Positions 34,909 to 43,746 of a stretch of 64,000 nucleotides of DNA are shown one piece after another (position 1 is the stretch's first letter; each line of letters begins with the position of its first letter). This DNA comes from UBA1275 sp038124025 (lineage in GTDB: Bacteria > Bacteroidota > Rhodothermia > Balneolales > Balneolaceae), in contig JAYPBC010000007.1 in assembly GCA_038124025.1 (NCBI GenBank), forward strand, positions 19,098 through 83,097. The letters are read 5' to 3'. Under the pieces are notes generated by a model. It did no database searches and was not told the origin of the DNA. It saw only the letters and a program-made list of their open reading frames with translations. A program made the translations under genes and the position numbers.

Positions 34909-35547
34909 TTAAGGGGTGTTTCCCGTGAGTAAAATTTTTCTACTCTGTCCTGTGTACCCTGTTTTATCATTAACTAATCGTAACTTACTGTTTTGCTGTG
35001 TTGAAGGGGTAATTTCCTGAGGCTGATTAAGGTTAAATTCTGTGGTGCCAGCAAAACGAATAATGTGGTTTTGATCAATCCAGGGAGTTATTTCACTAAC
35101 ACGTTTACCAGTATTATTATTGTCTGTGCTTTGCCTATTTGAATGAGTAACTGTATTGCTATTATGTTGTTCGGTGACGGATGTGTTTGCTGAAGTTGCA
35201 TTATCAGCATTACTTACTGGGATCCAAGTATTCCAAGCAATTAATACAGTAGCCATAACTAAAAAACTCGCAGCTATTTTGATTGCATGCCGTTGTACTC
35301 CCTGCCAGTTCCATTTATTAGCAGATATGGCGATGGATGCCTCGGCTTGATCAAATATAGCCTCTTTCAAATGTTTTGGTGTAGTAAATGAAGGAATTGT
35401 GCTGGTTTTTTGCCAAGTCTTCTTTAAACTCTCGACTTCGATAAGTAAGTCTTGATCCAACCGAATTCTTTGCTCAAATGAAATTTTTTCAGACGGGTCC
35501 ATCTCATCCATTAAAAACCGGATAATGTCTGTTTGATTAACTTGCAT
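34909..35547 (-). CDS. Probable anti-sigma factor, membrane-anchored
   Basis: Start placed at MQVNQTDIIRFLMDEM (35547), which overlaps the end of the sigma factor gene by 11 bases; a start ten codons earlier is possible. The 212-residue protein has a soluble N-terminal part of about 85 residues with a conserved-looking DEMDPSEKISFEQRI, one transmembrane helix (IKIAASFLVMATVLIAWNTW, about 88-107) and a periplasmic Asn/Ser/Thr-rich tail. This layout, immediately downstream of an ECF sigma factor, is that of an anti-sigma factor. No zinc-binding HxxxCxxC is visible. The function is inferred from context. Confidence 0.7.
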   Translation of the reverse strand: MQVNQTDIIRFLMDEMDPSEKISFEQRIRLDQDLLIEVESLKKTWQKTSTIPSFTTPKHLKEAIFDQAEASIAISANKWNWQGVQRHAIKIAASFLVMATVLIAWNTWIPVSNADNATSANTSVTEQHNSNTVTHSNRQSTDNNNTGKRVSEITPWIDQNHIIRFAGTTEFNLNQPQEITPSTQQNSKLRLVNDKTGYTGQSRKILLTGNTP

Positions 35548-36175
35548 GGTTTTGTTCTGATTGTTGTTCTTCTTCAAAGTATTTTCTCAGATTGGTCAGT
35601 GCATAGCGCATACGTCCTAAAGCCGTATTAATTGAAACACCGGTAATTTCAGCTATCTCCTTAAAGGATAATTCTTCATAATGACGTAGCATGACTACGG
35701 CTCTTTGTTCTTCTGGCAAACGACTTATATGCTTATACATTCTCTTTTTATCCTCATGCTGAATATAGGCTTCTGAGGCATTTAAGGCCCCTTCATCGGC
35801 TACTCGATGGAAAAAATCGGTATTTTCTTCCCCATCACTACTACTGGATATTTGTACAAACTTTTTGGCCCTTCTCAAATTATCAATGGTCGCATTATGA
35901 GCTATGCGCATAACCCAAGCAATCCATTTGCCTTCCTCATTGTAGTTTTTTTCCATTTTGGTTATGACCTTGGTAAATGTGTCCTGAAAAAGGTCACTTG
36001 CAATTTCAGCATTATTAACCATGCTATATATGTAGGAGTAAATTTTAGACTCATACCTATTAAAGAGGGTTTTAAACGCCTCCATATCAGACTCATGACG
36101 GTATAGGTACACTAACTCTTTATCCGATAAAGAGGAGTGTTTTAGAGTAGGTTGGATAGGTTTATGTGTATTCAT
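35537..36175 (-). CDS. ECF-type RNA polymerase sigma factor
   Basis: A 212-residue sigma-70 family protein with region 2 (YESKIYSYIYSMVNNAEIASDLFQDTFTKV, seen in parts around residues 44-75, then WIAWVMRIAHNATIDNLRR) and region 4 (LPEEQRAVVMLRHYEELSFKEIAE followed by GVSINTALGRMRYAL). Regions 1 and 3 are absent, as expected for the ECF class. It overlaps the downstream anti-sigma gene. The regulon is unknown; a single downstream membrane anti-sigma suggests a signal at the envelope. Confidence 0.93.
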   Translation of the reverse strand: MNTHKPIQPTLKHSSLSDKELVYLYRHESDMEAFKTLFNRYESKIYSYIYSMVNNAEIASDLFQDTFTKVITKMEKNYNEEGKWIAWVMRIAHNATIDNLRRAKKFVQISSSSDGEENTDFFHRVADEGALNASEAYIQHEDKKRMYKHISRLPEEQRAVVMLRHYEELSFKEIAEITGVSINTALGRMRYALTNLRKYFEEEQQSEQNHAS

Positions 36176-36227
36176 ACATCAAAAATGATACACATTGACA
36201 AAAAAACTATCACATGAGCATGTGGGG

Positions 36228-38075
36228 TCACTGTTGTTCCATTTTATTAGTGAAATATTCAAGTATGTTATGTGCCTTTGTAGTTCCTATTTCCTCTGCT
36301 AACGTATGAACCTCTAATTTTCGTATGTTAGAAATTGAACCAAATTTTTTTAGTAGTTGTACTGCTGTTTTTTCACCAATACCGTTGATATTAGTGAGCT
36401 CACTGCCAATGGTTTGATTGCTCCTTATGTTTCGATGAAACGTGATGGCAAATCGATGTGCTTCATCCCTAACCTGTTGTAATAGCTTGAGAGCTGGAGA
36501 TGTTTTAGGAATCATTATGGCGTCTTTGCGACCTGGTAGAAAAACTTCTTCTAACCTTTTAGCCAAGCCTATGATCTCACATTCACCATAAAATCCTATT
36601 TCTTTTAATGCTTTTACAGCGGCACTTAGTTGCCCCTTTCCCCCATCCACTACAATTAAATCAGGAATATGCTCACCACTTTTTTGCACTCTTTTGTATT
36701 GTCTAGTCAAGACTTCTGCCATTGAAGCAAAATCATCCGGTCCGACCACCGTTTTAATGTGAAAGTGTTTGTATTTAGTTTTTCTTGGTTTGGCATCCAC
36801 AAAACACACCATCGAGGCAACGGGGTAGGCACCTTGAAAATTAGAATTATCGAAACAGTGTATCGTACGAGGTAAACGGCTAAGATTTAAAAAATGATGC
36901 AAATCCGAAACTGCGGCAGGTATTCGACTGCGTTCTCTTTTCTCTAATGCTAGGGCGCGATCGTTGAGATGCAACTTTGCATTGGTCACCGCCATTTTCA
37001 CCAACTTAGCTTTATCTCCACGCTCGGGAACTTTGAAGGGTACTTTTTTAGATTTATGCTCATGCAAATACCTGTGCAGTACTTCTTCATCTATCAATTC
37101 ATGACTCAAATAAACCTCATCCGGTATGGTAATATGATGATCAGAGGTATAATAGTCTTCAATGAAACTCTGGAGCAATTGCGAATGGGTATATCCTTGA
37201 ACAGGCTTAATGAAACGATGAAATTTACCCACTAATTTACCCTCGCGAATTTTTAGAAGCACTCCACATGCTTCATTTACTTCACTGTTTTTTTCAACAA
37301 CAAATAAATCTCGGTCTTGTTCGGTTTCTGTCACCATTTTCATTCGCTCACTGTATCTAATTACCGCCTGTAAACTATCACGAAAGTAGGCTGCCTGCTC
37401 AAAAGCCATAGCTTTAGCTGCTATGTCCATTTCTTCTTTTAGTTCTCGAATGAGCACACTGGTCTTACCGTTTATAAGCTTTGTAACTTTATTGATACTA
37501 GATTGATAGATTGAGAGTGACCATTGAGCCGAACAACTCCCAAGGTAATCATCAAAACAGCTATGCCATTTAGGCGTATTTTTTGTCTTATCTAACGTCT
37601 TAATCGAAACAGCGCAGGTACATAAGCCAAAGGCTTTTCGAATAACTTCTAACATTCTCTTCATCCCGTTGACACTATCATATGGACCATAATACTGACT
37701 CCCATCTTTAATGACCGTTCTGGTAGGAAATACTCTTGGACGCTCCTCATTGGTGATACAGATATAGGGGTAGGTTTTATCATCCCTCAGAAGCACGTTA
37801 TATCGTGGCTGATTTTGTTTAATTAAATTGTTTTCGAGAATAAGTGCTTCTGCTTCTGAGTCGGTCACAATAACTTCTAGATCCGCAATTTTCCGAACCA
37901 TTGTCTGAATTCGACCAGATTGAATACTTCGTTCTTGAAAATACGAACGTACCCTATTTCTAAGCTTCTTTGCCTTACCTACGTATAAAATACTACCTCT
38001 CGTGTCTCTATATATATACACGCCGGGTTCTAATGGCAGGTTAGCTATTTTTTCTTTTATGGTATTGGATTCCAT
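36228..38075 (-). CDS. uvrC: UvrABC excinuclease subunit C
   Basis: A 615-residue nucleotide-excision repair endonuclease. The N-terminal GIY-YIG nuclease domain appears as PGVYIYRDTRGSILYVGKAK. A UVR motif follows near residue 210-235 (ELKEEMDIAAKAMAFEQAAY). The RNase H-like domain carries HCFDNSNFQGAYPVASMV and DLIVVDGGKGQLSA with catalytic Asp residues, and the C-terminus has helix-hairpin-helix motifs (INGIGEKTAVQLLKKFGS). It incises both sides of a lesion. It is divergent from the DUF3311 gene with an 80-base gap. Confidence 0.97.
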   Translation of the reverse strand: MESNTIKEKIANLPLEPGVYIYRDTRGSILYVGKAKKLRNRVRSYFQERSIQSGRIQTMVRKIADLEVIVTDSEAEALILENNLIKQNQPRYNVLLRDDKTYPYICITNEERPRVFPTRTVIKDGSQYYGPYDSVNGMKRMLEVIRKAFGLCTCAVSIKTLDKTKNTPKWHSCFDDYLGSCSAQWSLSIYQSSINKVTKLINGKTSVLIRELKEEMDIAAKAMAFEQAAYFRDSLQAVIRYSERMKMVTETEQDRDLFVVEKNSEVNEACGVLLKIREGKLVGKFHRFIKPVQGYTHSQLLQSFIEDYYTSDHHITIPDEVYLSHELIDEEVLHRYLHEHKSKKVPFKVPERGDKAKLVKMAVTNAKLHLNDRALALEKRERSRIPAAVSDLHHFLNLSRLPRTIHCFDNSNFQGAYPVASMVCFVDAKPRKTKYKHFHIKTVVGPDDFASMAEVLTRQYKRVQKSGEHIPDLIVVDGGKGQLSAAVKALKEIGFYGECEIIGLAKRLEEVFLPGRKDAIMIPKTSPALKLLQQVRDEAHRFAITFHRNIRSNQTIGSELTNINGIGEKTAVQLLKKFGSISNIRKLEVHTLAEEIGTTKAHNILEYFTNKMEQQ

Positions 38076-38155
38076 AGTTGGAACTTAAGGAATTTGTTCT
38101 ATTTTCGAGCTAATCATATTATCAATACCCATATTTTAGCTCAACCAAGCTTATT

Positions 38156-38491
38156 ATGAATTCAAAAAAGCAACTCGGGTTAGTATATTCCGTGAAAGAA
38201 CCAAAAAAAAAGTCGGTAATACAGTGGTTTGTTGTATTTTTGGTATTGATTCAACTCTCTTTGATATGGCCAATCTATCCTCTAGTTGGATCAATTGAGC
38301 CTGTAGTATTTGGAATGCCTTTTTCGATTGTATGGGTCTTGTTCTGCCTATCATTAAGTTTTTCAGGGCTTTTAGCCTTTTTTATATGGGAGAATCAGAA
38401 ATATGAATCTACAGATGATGCCATCCTGAGTAAAAGCCTAGCAAATGAACAAGCAAACCCTAAGCTCAGCTCTAGAAGTCAAGACTCATGA
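38156..38491 (+). CDS. DUF3311 small membrane protein
   Basis: A 111-residue protein with two transmembrane helices (about 23-40 and 56-80) and a polar C-terminal tail. The LIWPIYPLVGSIEPVVFGMPF stretch, split by the first helix end, matches the DUF3311 pattern (P...N/S.IEP.VFGMPF). Such proteins are normally encoded just before a sodium/solute symporter and are thought to be an accessory subunit. That is the case here: its stop overlaps the symporter start by four bases. Confidence 0.83.
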   Translation: MNSKKQLGLVYSVKEPKKKSVIQWFVVFLVLIQLSLIWPIYPLVGSIEPVVFGMPFSIVWVLFCLSLSFSGLLAFFIWENQKYESTDDAILSKSLANEQANPKLSSRSQDS

Positions 38492-39966
38492 ATGATACAT
38501 GGATTATAGTAGGCATTTCATTGGGCTATCTTCTTCTTAGCTTGGTGATGGGAATTGTGCCTGGATTAAAGGTTAGTAAGAGCTCTGAAGGCTACGTTGC
38601 GGGTGACCGCTCGATGAATCTACTACTTCTGTATTTTGTATTAGGAGCCTCCATCTTTTCTTCCTTTGCGTTTCTAGGAGGACCAGGATGGGCCTACTCT
38701 AGAGGTGTTGCTGCTTTGTATATTATCGCCTACGGAACATTGGGAATGGTACCCCTCTATTTTTTTGGTCCAAGAGCACGTAGAATGGGCGTCAAATATG
38801 GCTATCTTACTCAGGCTGAATTACTCTCAGAACGCTATCAAAGTCCTTTTTTGTCCATACTTCTTGCCATACTTACGGTAGTAGTACTCATCCCTTATTT
38901 GACTCTCCAAATGAAAGGTGCTGGATTGGTACTCAATACCATTAGCGACGGACAAATACCTTACTGGCTTGGCGCAGCCATGGCTTATGGGGTAGTTCTA
39001 TTGTATGTTTTTTTTAGTGGTGTTATGGGGGTTGGTTGGACCAATACCTTTCAAGGTATTTTTATGTTAAGTATTGCTTGGTTTTTAGGTTTGTACCTAC
39101 CCAACGAATTGCATGGTGGAATTGGACCAATGTTTGAAGCCATTCAACAAGAGGGTTTGGGAAATATGCTGCAAGCACCAGGTCTACAAAGTGACGGAAG
39201 CACTTGGTCCTGGGCCGGATTTAGCTCAGCAGTTTTGATATCGGCTATTGGATTTTCAATGTGGCCGCATTTTTTCATGAAAACATTTGCTGCTAAAGAC
39301 GATCGAACCATGAAATTGACCGTGGTATTATACCCCACCTTTCAGCTATTCTTATTACCCATATTATTTATCGGCTTTTCAGCTATACTGAGCTTTCCTG
39401 GGATAGAACCAGCGGATACTATTTTGCCTCATGTGCTCAGAAATATGGATTTACCCGTTGTATTAGTAGGTCTAGTCTGCGCCGGTACCCTTGCCGCTTC
39501 AATGAGTTCAGGTGATGCAATACTGCATGCGGCTGGGGCTGTGCTTGTCAGAGATGGTCTTCGTAAACTTCCACCACTCAAGATTAGTTTGAACCGAGGA
39601 AATGTTGAACGAAAGGTGATACAACTTAGTATTTTAATCATAAGTGTCCTTGCTTATTATTTTGCAGTTATCTCTTCCACCGACATCGTTAGTTTATTAC
39701 TTGGTGCTTATGGCGGGGTAGCTCAACTATTTCCATTAGTCTTTGCAATGTTTTATTGGCCTTCTGCCACTCGAATTGGTGCGCTTACAGCTATAGTTAG
39801 TGGTATAATTGCTACGCTAGTTTTTCTTTTTTGGCCGGAATTTAAACCTTGGGATATTCATGAAGGCATTTATGGTCTCATTGTAAACATTTTTAGTTTA
39901 ATAACAGTAAGCCTGCTTACCCAAAAAACTGAGGCTTCTATTGTAGAAAAATTTACGCATGCCTAA
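38488..39966 (+). CDS. Sodium:solute symporter family (SSS) transporter
   Basis: A 492-residue inner-membrane transporter with about 13 hydrophobic segments. SSS family elements include the N-terminal EGYVAGDRSMN, GASIFSSFAFLGGPGWAYSRG, and AGTLAASMSSGDAILHAAGAVLVRD in the middle with the sodium-site serines. Substrate classes in the family include sugars, amino acids, pantothenate and short-chain acids; the DUF3311 pairing is seen with several uncharacterised members. It likely uses the marine sodium gradient. Confidence 0.92.
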   Translation: MNDTWIIVGISLGYLLLSLVMGIVPGLKVSKSSEGYVAGDRSMNLLLLYFVLGASIFSSFAFLGGPGWAYSRGVAALYIIAYGTLGMVPLYFFGPRARRMGVKYGYLTQAELLSERYQSPFLSILLAILTVVVLIPYLTLQMKGAGLVLNTISDGQIPYWLGAAMAYGVVLLYVFFSGVMGVGWTNTFQGIFMLSIAWFLGLYLPNELHGGIGPMFEAIQQEGLGNMLQAPGLQSDGSTWSWAGFSSAVLISAIGFSMWPHFFMKTFAAKDDRTMKLTVVLYPTFQLFLLPILFIGFSAILSFPGIEPADTILPHVLRNMDLPVVLVGLVCAGTLAASMSSGDAILHAAGAVLVRDGLRKLPPLKISLNRGNVERKVIQLSILIISVLAYYFAVISSTDIVSLLLGAYGGVAQLFPLVFAMFYWPSATRIGALTAIVSGIIATLVFLFWPEFKPWDIHEGIYGLIVNIFSLITVSLLTQKTEASIVEKFTHA

Positions 39967-39981
39967 TTCATATCTTATTCA

Positions 39982-40719
39982 ATGAAATCAAAGCGAATTG
40001 CAAGGGGAAGGTACCAATCCACCAGTAAAAAATGGACTGGCACCAAACCGAATATTGAAATTGTTTATGAGGATAATCATCTGCTCATTGTTGACAAGCC
40101 TGCAGGATTATTATCGCAAGCTGATAAAACCAAGCATACCGATGTAACCTATTTGTGCAAGCAATATTTAAAAAAAGAATACAACAAACCAGGGAATGTC
40201 TATTTAGGTTTAACACACCGGCTAGACCGGCCTGTAACCGGACTTATGGTTCTCGCTAAAACTTCGAAGGCTGCCTCACGCATTTCCAAGCTCATACGAG
40301 AGCATCAGTTAAAAAAAACGTATTGGGCCATTGTGCATGGTCGCACCCCTTTAGAAGCAAGCTATGAACACTTTCTCAAAAAAGATTCAAAAACCAACAA
40401 AACCAAAGCCTATAGCTCCAAAAAACCAGGTGCAAAACCTGCGGTTTTAAGTTATACCACCCTAAAACAGAATGCCCATTATAGTCTCATTGAAGTAGAC
40501 TTAATTACTGGAAAACCACATCAAATTCGTGTTCAACTTAGCAAAATGGGCTTTCCCATTTGGGGTGATTACAAATATGGAGAAGAGGATACCGGCCCGG
40601 GCAAATCACTTGCGCTCAGGTCCTATGCTTTAGCCTTCGAGCATCCAGTCAAAAAAGAATTAATGCATATCAAAGCAGAGATACCTTCCCAACAACCATG
40701 GAATTTATTTGACTACTAA
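39982..40719 (+). CDS. RluA family pseudouridine synthase
   Basis: A 245-residue RNA pseudouridine synthase. IEIVYEDNHLLIVDKPAGLL is the N-terminal start of the catalytic domain, HRLDRPVTGLMVLAKT has the catalytic Asp in the RLDxxTSG-like motif (here RLDRPVTG), and PHQIRVQLSKMGFPIWGDYKYG is the usual C-terminal block. There is no N-terminal S4 domain. The exact rRNA or tRNA target cannot be set by sequence; RluC/RluD, RluA and TruC subfamilies share these motifs. Confidence 0.92.
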   Translation: MKSKRIARGRYQSTSKKWTGTKPNIEIVYEDNHLLIVDKPAGLLSQADKTKHTDVTYLCKQYLKKEYNKPGNVYLGLTHRLDRPVTGLMVLAKTSKAASRISKLIREHQLKKTYWAIVHGRTPLEASYEHFLKKDSKTNKTKAYSSKKPGAKPAVLSYTTLKQNAHYSLIEVDLITGKPHQIRVQLSKMGFPIWGDYKYGEEDTGPGKSLALRSYALAFEHPVKKELMHIKAEIPSQQPWNLFDY

Positions 40720-40801
40720 TGTACTATAAGCCAAAAAGTGTCTGAAAATTATACTGTTAAGTAGATTAAGTCATCATTAGGATTGAGGAATCATCGCAGT
40801 T

Positions 40802-41758
40802 ATGTTAATTGCATCTAAAACAGCCTTTAATGTGTATTACAAGTTTAATACCTTAAGAAAATATCCTGCAATTGCTCCACTCTTCCCTGCCAAGCTCCAC
40901 GCTTTCTATGATCAAACTGAAACGAAGTTAAATCGTATTGGCCGCTTATTAAAGCCAACTGAATTCATTAACAAGCTTAATACAGATGTAGTTCAAGATA
41001 GAAAAAACCACAAAAACTCATGGAATGCAGCGTGGATTTCCTACTTGTTAGAACTTGACGAATGGCTATTGAAAGGTGATTTACATCATATAATTTTTAG
41101 AAAATTAGCTTTACTAAAGGTTGTAAATGCTCGTTTAATACATGCACATTCCAAGCTTACACAACTAGTCATCATTGGGTGTGGACTTGATCATCTAGGC
41201 TGGCTTTTTTCAGATACCTGTACCTGCTTTGAATTAGATATTAAACCCATGATTAGCTTTAAAAAGAATCTTTTGCCAACACAATACCAAAGGGTACATT
41301 TTATTGACTTTAATGCAATTCAGGATTCACTAGAGCAGTGCTTAACAAAACACCCTACATTTAATTCGAATGAGGCATGCTTGTTTATTACTGAAGGATT
41401 TATCGATTATATACCCAGAGAAATTCTAGCTTCCATGATATCACAAATAAAACGCATTCATCCAGGAAATGAGTGGTTAAGCACCCATTTTAATCGTAAT
41501 TCATTAAGCCGTACACATCGTTTCTTTTTCGAGCTTGGCGTACAAATAGCCAATGAACCATTGCAAGCCAATCTGACAAAAGAACAAATTGTAACAATGG
41601 GACTCGTTAATGGGTTTGAGCTTAATAATCAATGGACTGAGTTATCGCAACTGGTGGATGAAAAGTACGCTCATAGTGAGGCAATGCTAAGTAGGGTTGA
41701 AAAGAAAGTCTTATTAGGAAAAAATATGAAGGGGTGTTCCGTATTGTATTTCACCTAA
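40802..41758 (+). CDS. LCMT-like class I SAM-dependent methyltransferase
   Basis: A 318-residue protein. LVIIGCGLDHLGWLF resembles the SAM-binding loop of the leucine carboxyl methyltransferase (Ppm/LCMT, PF04072) family, and CTCFELDIKPMISFKK and ITEGFIDYIPREIL fit the later family blocks (the usual E-G-hydrophobic run). Bacterial members methylate carboxyl groups of small molecules or are uncharacterised. The last codons and stop are followed by an imperfect tandem copy of the C-terminal coding sequence. It stands alone, not overlapping its neighbours. Confidence 0.72.
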   Translation: MLIASKTAFNVYYKFNTLRKYPAIAPLFPAKLHAFYDQTETKLNRIGRLLKPTEFINKLNTDVVQDRKNHKNSWNAAWISYLLELDEWLLKGDLHHIIFRKLALLKVVNARLIHAHSKLTQLVIIGCGLDHLGWLFSDTCTCFELDIKPMISFKKNLLPTQYQRVHFIDFNAIQDSLEQCLTKHPTFNSNEACLFITEGFIDYIPREILASMISQIKRIHPGNEWLSTHFNRNSLSRTHRFFFELGVQIANEPLQANLTKEQIVTMGLVNGFELNNQWTELSQLVDEKYAHSEAMLSRVEKKVLLGKNMKGCSVLYFT

Positions 41759-41790
41759 AGAGGTGTGTTCTGTATTGCATTCCAACTAAA
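41734..41790 (+). repeat. Imperfect tandem duplication over a gene end
   Basis: Two 26-base copies starting GTGTTC and ending CTAAA lie 31 bases apart (41734-41759 and 41765-41790) with 22 of 26 positions identical. The first copy encodes the last residues and stop of the LCMT-like gene; the second copy, after the stop, would encode a similar tail and stop in a shifted frame. It appears to be a short local duplication that has since diverged. Confidence 0.7.
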
Positions 41791-41938
41791 CAAATCTAGA
41801 AATAATAATTAATTGGGATGATAATTAATACCCAATCGTCTTAACCAAAGACTTTAATTCATATAACATTCTAGCCACCTTGGTTTTCAACAACCGATTA
41901 GTAATATTAACGGCAAACCTTAGAACAAACATTATATT

Positions 41939-42889
41939 ATGACGACACAGGCTAAAACCAACAACGAAATTATTCAATTACAGGTATTTGTTGGCCTAGC
42001 AATCATTGGCCTTAATTTTTTTCTCTACGATTGGTTTGAAAGCATACGTTACTATGCACTTGCTGCCTCCGTTTTAATTATTGGTATGCCTCATGGCGCA
42101 TTAGATCATAAAATCTATTTTAAAGCTCTGCATAAAGAAGAGACGCTGAAGACTCAGGTAGTATTTTATGCGGGTTATCTATTAGTAGTGGCCGTGTATG
42201 CTTGGCTCTGGTATGTGCAACCGTTTATTGGCTTTGTGCTCTTCATGCTATTCACACTTTATCATTTTGGGCAATCAGATACAGAGCGCTTACCATTAAG
42301 TGGAGTACTAAAACAGTTATTTATTGTAGCTAGAGGATTAAGTATCGCCGGACTCATTTTATTCGGAAGTGATCCTTTCTATACCTCTAGAATTGTAGAA
42401 TCGGTTACAGGTATCTCACTTATTTCAGTAATATACAATTTTACTACTGCCGAAGACTTACGGTTATTTTTTGCTTTATTATACCCTAGTATATTTTTAT
42501 TGGGGAGTATATTTTCTAAACAGGTACCCTTGAAAAGCTGGCTCAGTATTGATGCACTCGTAGTACCAGCCCTTTTTTCACTGGTCGATCCTATCTTTGC
42601 ATTTGCACTATACTTTGGTCTATGGCATGGATACAATCATACTAAAACTATGTTGGATTTTTTAAACAGCAAGGATCAACAAATTGGTTTTATATGGTTT
42701 TATAAGGAAACGGCCTTGTTCTCAGCGATCTCCTATATAGGGCTCATCTTAATCTATTTTCTGGTTGAAGCATTTGGCGATGAAGCTTTACTTGTTGCCA
42801 TATTATTTACGCTGATTAGTGTCATAACATTGCCACATATGCTAGTTGTTGAACAGATGTATCGGGCATTTGATAAGGAAAAAGAATAG
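41939..42889 (+). CDS. blh: Brp/Blh-type beta-carotene 15,15'-dioxygenase
   Basis: Cleaves beta-carotene centrally to two retinal molecules. The 316-residue polytopic membrane protein has about eight hydrophobic helices and the Brp/Blh histidine motifs: GMPHGALDHK near residues 46-55, YHFGQSD near 106-112, and LWHGYNHT near 222-229, which supply the iron ligands. The length is typical. It is convergent with the rhodopsin gene (96 bases apart), so this protein makes the chromophore for the pump next to it. A retinal pair with crtY in the same window supports the pathway. Confidence 0.94.
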   Translation: MTTQAKTNNEIIQLQVFVGLAIIGLNFFLYDWFESIRYYALAASVLIIGMPHGALDHKIYFKALHKEETLKTQVVFYAGYLLVVAVYAWLWYVQPFIGFVLFMLFTLYHFGQSDTERLPLSGVLKQLFIVARGLSIAGLILFGSDPFYTSRIVESVTGISLISVIYNFTTAEDLRLFFALLYPSIFLLGSIFSKQVPLKSWLSIDALVVPALFSLVDPIFAFALYFGLWHGYNHTKTMLDFLNSKDQQIGFIWFYKETALFSAISYIGLILIYFLVEAFGDEALLVAILFTLISVITLPHMLVVEQMYRAFDKEKE

Positions 42890-42929
42890 TACTCAACATT
42901 TTCATTTAAACTGATATTAAACTAACGGT

Positions 42930-42960
42930 AAAAAAAAAGCCTCATCAATTGATGAGGCTT
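42930..42960 (-). terminator. Terminator of the rhodopsin gene
   Basis: AAGCCTCATC-AATT-GATGAGGCTT is a perfect 24-base palindrome (42937-42960). On the minus strand it is followed by a T-run (the A-run 42930-42938 on the plus strand), so it terminates the rhodopsin transcript. On the plus strand it is followed by A bases, so it is not a typical terminator for blh. Confidence 0.92.
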
Positions 42961-42984
42961 AAAAAAATCAATTTTAACTGATTT

Positions 42985-43746
42985 TTATGCCATTGCGTAT
43001 CCTTCTTCGTCTGACTTGGCTTTTGCAATAGCATATATTAAACATCCGTATCCAGCTTTAGCAGCTACATCTGCAATAGTGTAACCTACTTGAATTGATA
43101 CAATGCCTGATCCAGCATCCATAAACATTGGTAGCATGTAGACTATTGGGTAGTAACCCCAAGTAAAGATTAATAAAAGTCTAATGTTTCTAAAAAGAAC
43201 CTTTACGTGACCTTCTTTGTCTGCCATAGCTATTGTAACTTCATTCCAAAGTACCCAAACAATGTAAACAAATGGTAATGTGCTTAAAAAGCCCCAAAGT
43301 CCTCTATGTCCCATTAATTCATAGTTACCACCTGTCTCACCTATATATCCTGCAATTAGCATTGCTACAGTAGCAACTACTGTATTGAACATAAGCTTTT
43401 CTTTCTTTTCGCCTGTAAGACTACATAAAAGTAGTAGTTCTACCACCAAAAGAGGTACAGTTAATAACCAGTCCATGTAACGATATGCATCGTTAAATGG
43501 TTTTCCAGAAGCTACATAATTACCACCTTCTAATACGTAGGCAGCTTCCCATGAGCCGAATATTCTAAAATAATGATATGCAGCGATCCCCACTACTATT
43601 GTTGAAAAAACAACTGATAGTCTGTATTGTGGAGCAACTCTGTCTTTGGCTAGCATAAAAAATAGTCCTGAAAAGACCATAGAAGCTATACAAAATGATA
43701 ACATATTGTAGACTAGAGAGTATTGATCTACTGTCAATGTTTCCAT
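42985..43746 (-). CDS. Xanthorhodopsin-like light-driven proton pump
   Basis: A 253-residue seven-helix microbial rhodopsin. Retinal binds K230 in ADVAAKAGYG. In helix C, RYMDWLLTVPLLVVE gives D92 (Schiff-base counterion and proton acceptor), T96 and E103 (proton donor), the DTE set of outward proton pumps. L100 sits at the spectral-tuning position and predicts green absorption. H58 in YHYFRI matches the His that pairs with the counterion. G152 in GLWGFLST lies where xanthorhodopsin has a glycine and bacteriorhodopsin a Trp, which opens a window for a carotenoid antenna. The overall match is to xanthorhodopsin (SWEAAY, IADV.AKAGYG, AKAKS.EEG). A GGAG five bases before the ATG supports the start. 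Confidence 0.95.
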   Translation of the reverse strand: METLTVDQYSLVYNMLSFCIASMVFSGLFFMLAKDRVAPQYRLSVVFSTIVVGIAAYHYFRIFGSWEAAYVLEGGNYVASGKPFNDAYRYMDWLLTVPLLVVELLLLCSLTGEKKEKLMFNTVVATVAMLIAGYIGETGGNYELMGHRGLWGFLSTLPFVYIVWVLWNEVTIAMADKEGHVKVLFRNIRLLLIFTWGYYPIVYMLPMFMDAGSGIVSIQVGYTIADVAAKAGYGCLIYAIAKAKSDEEGYAMA

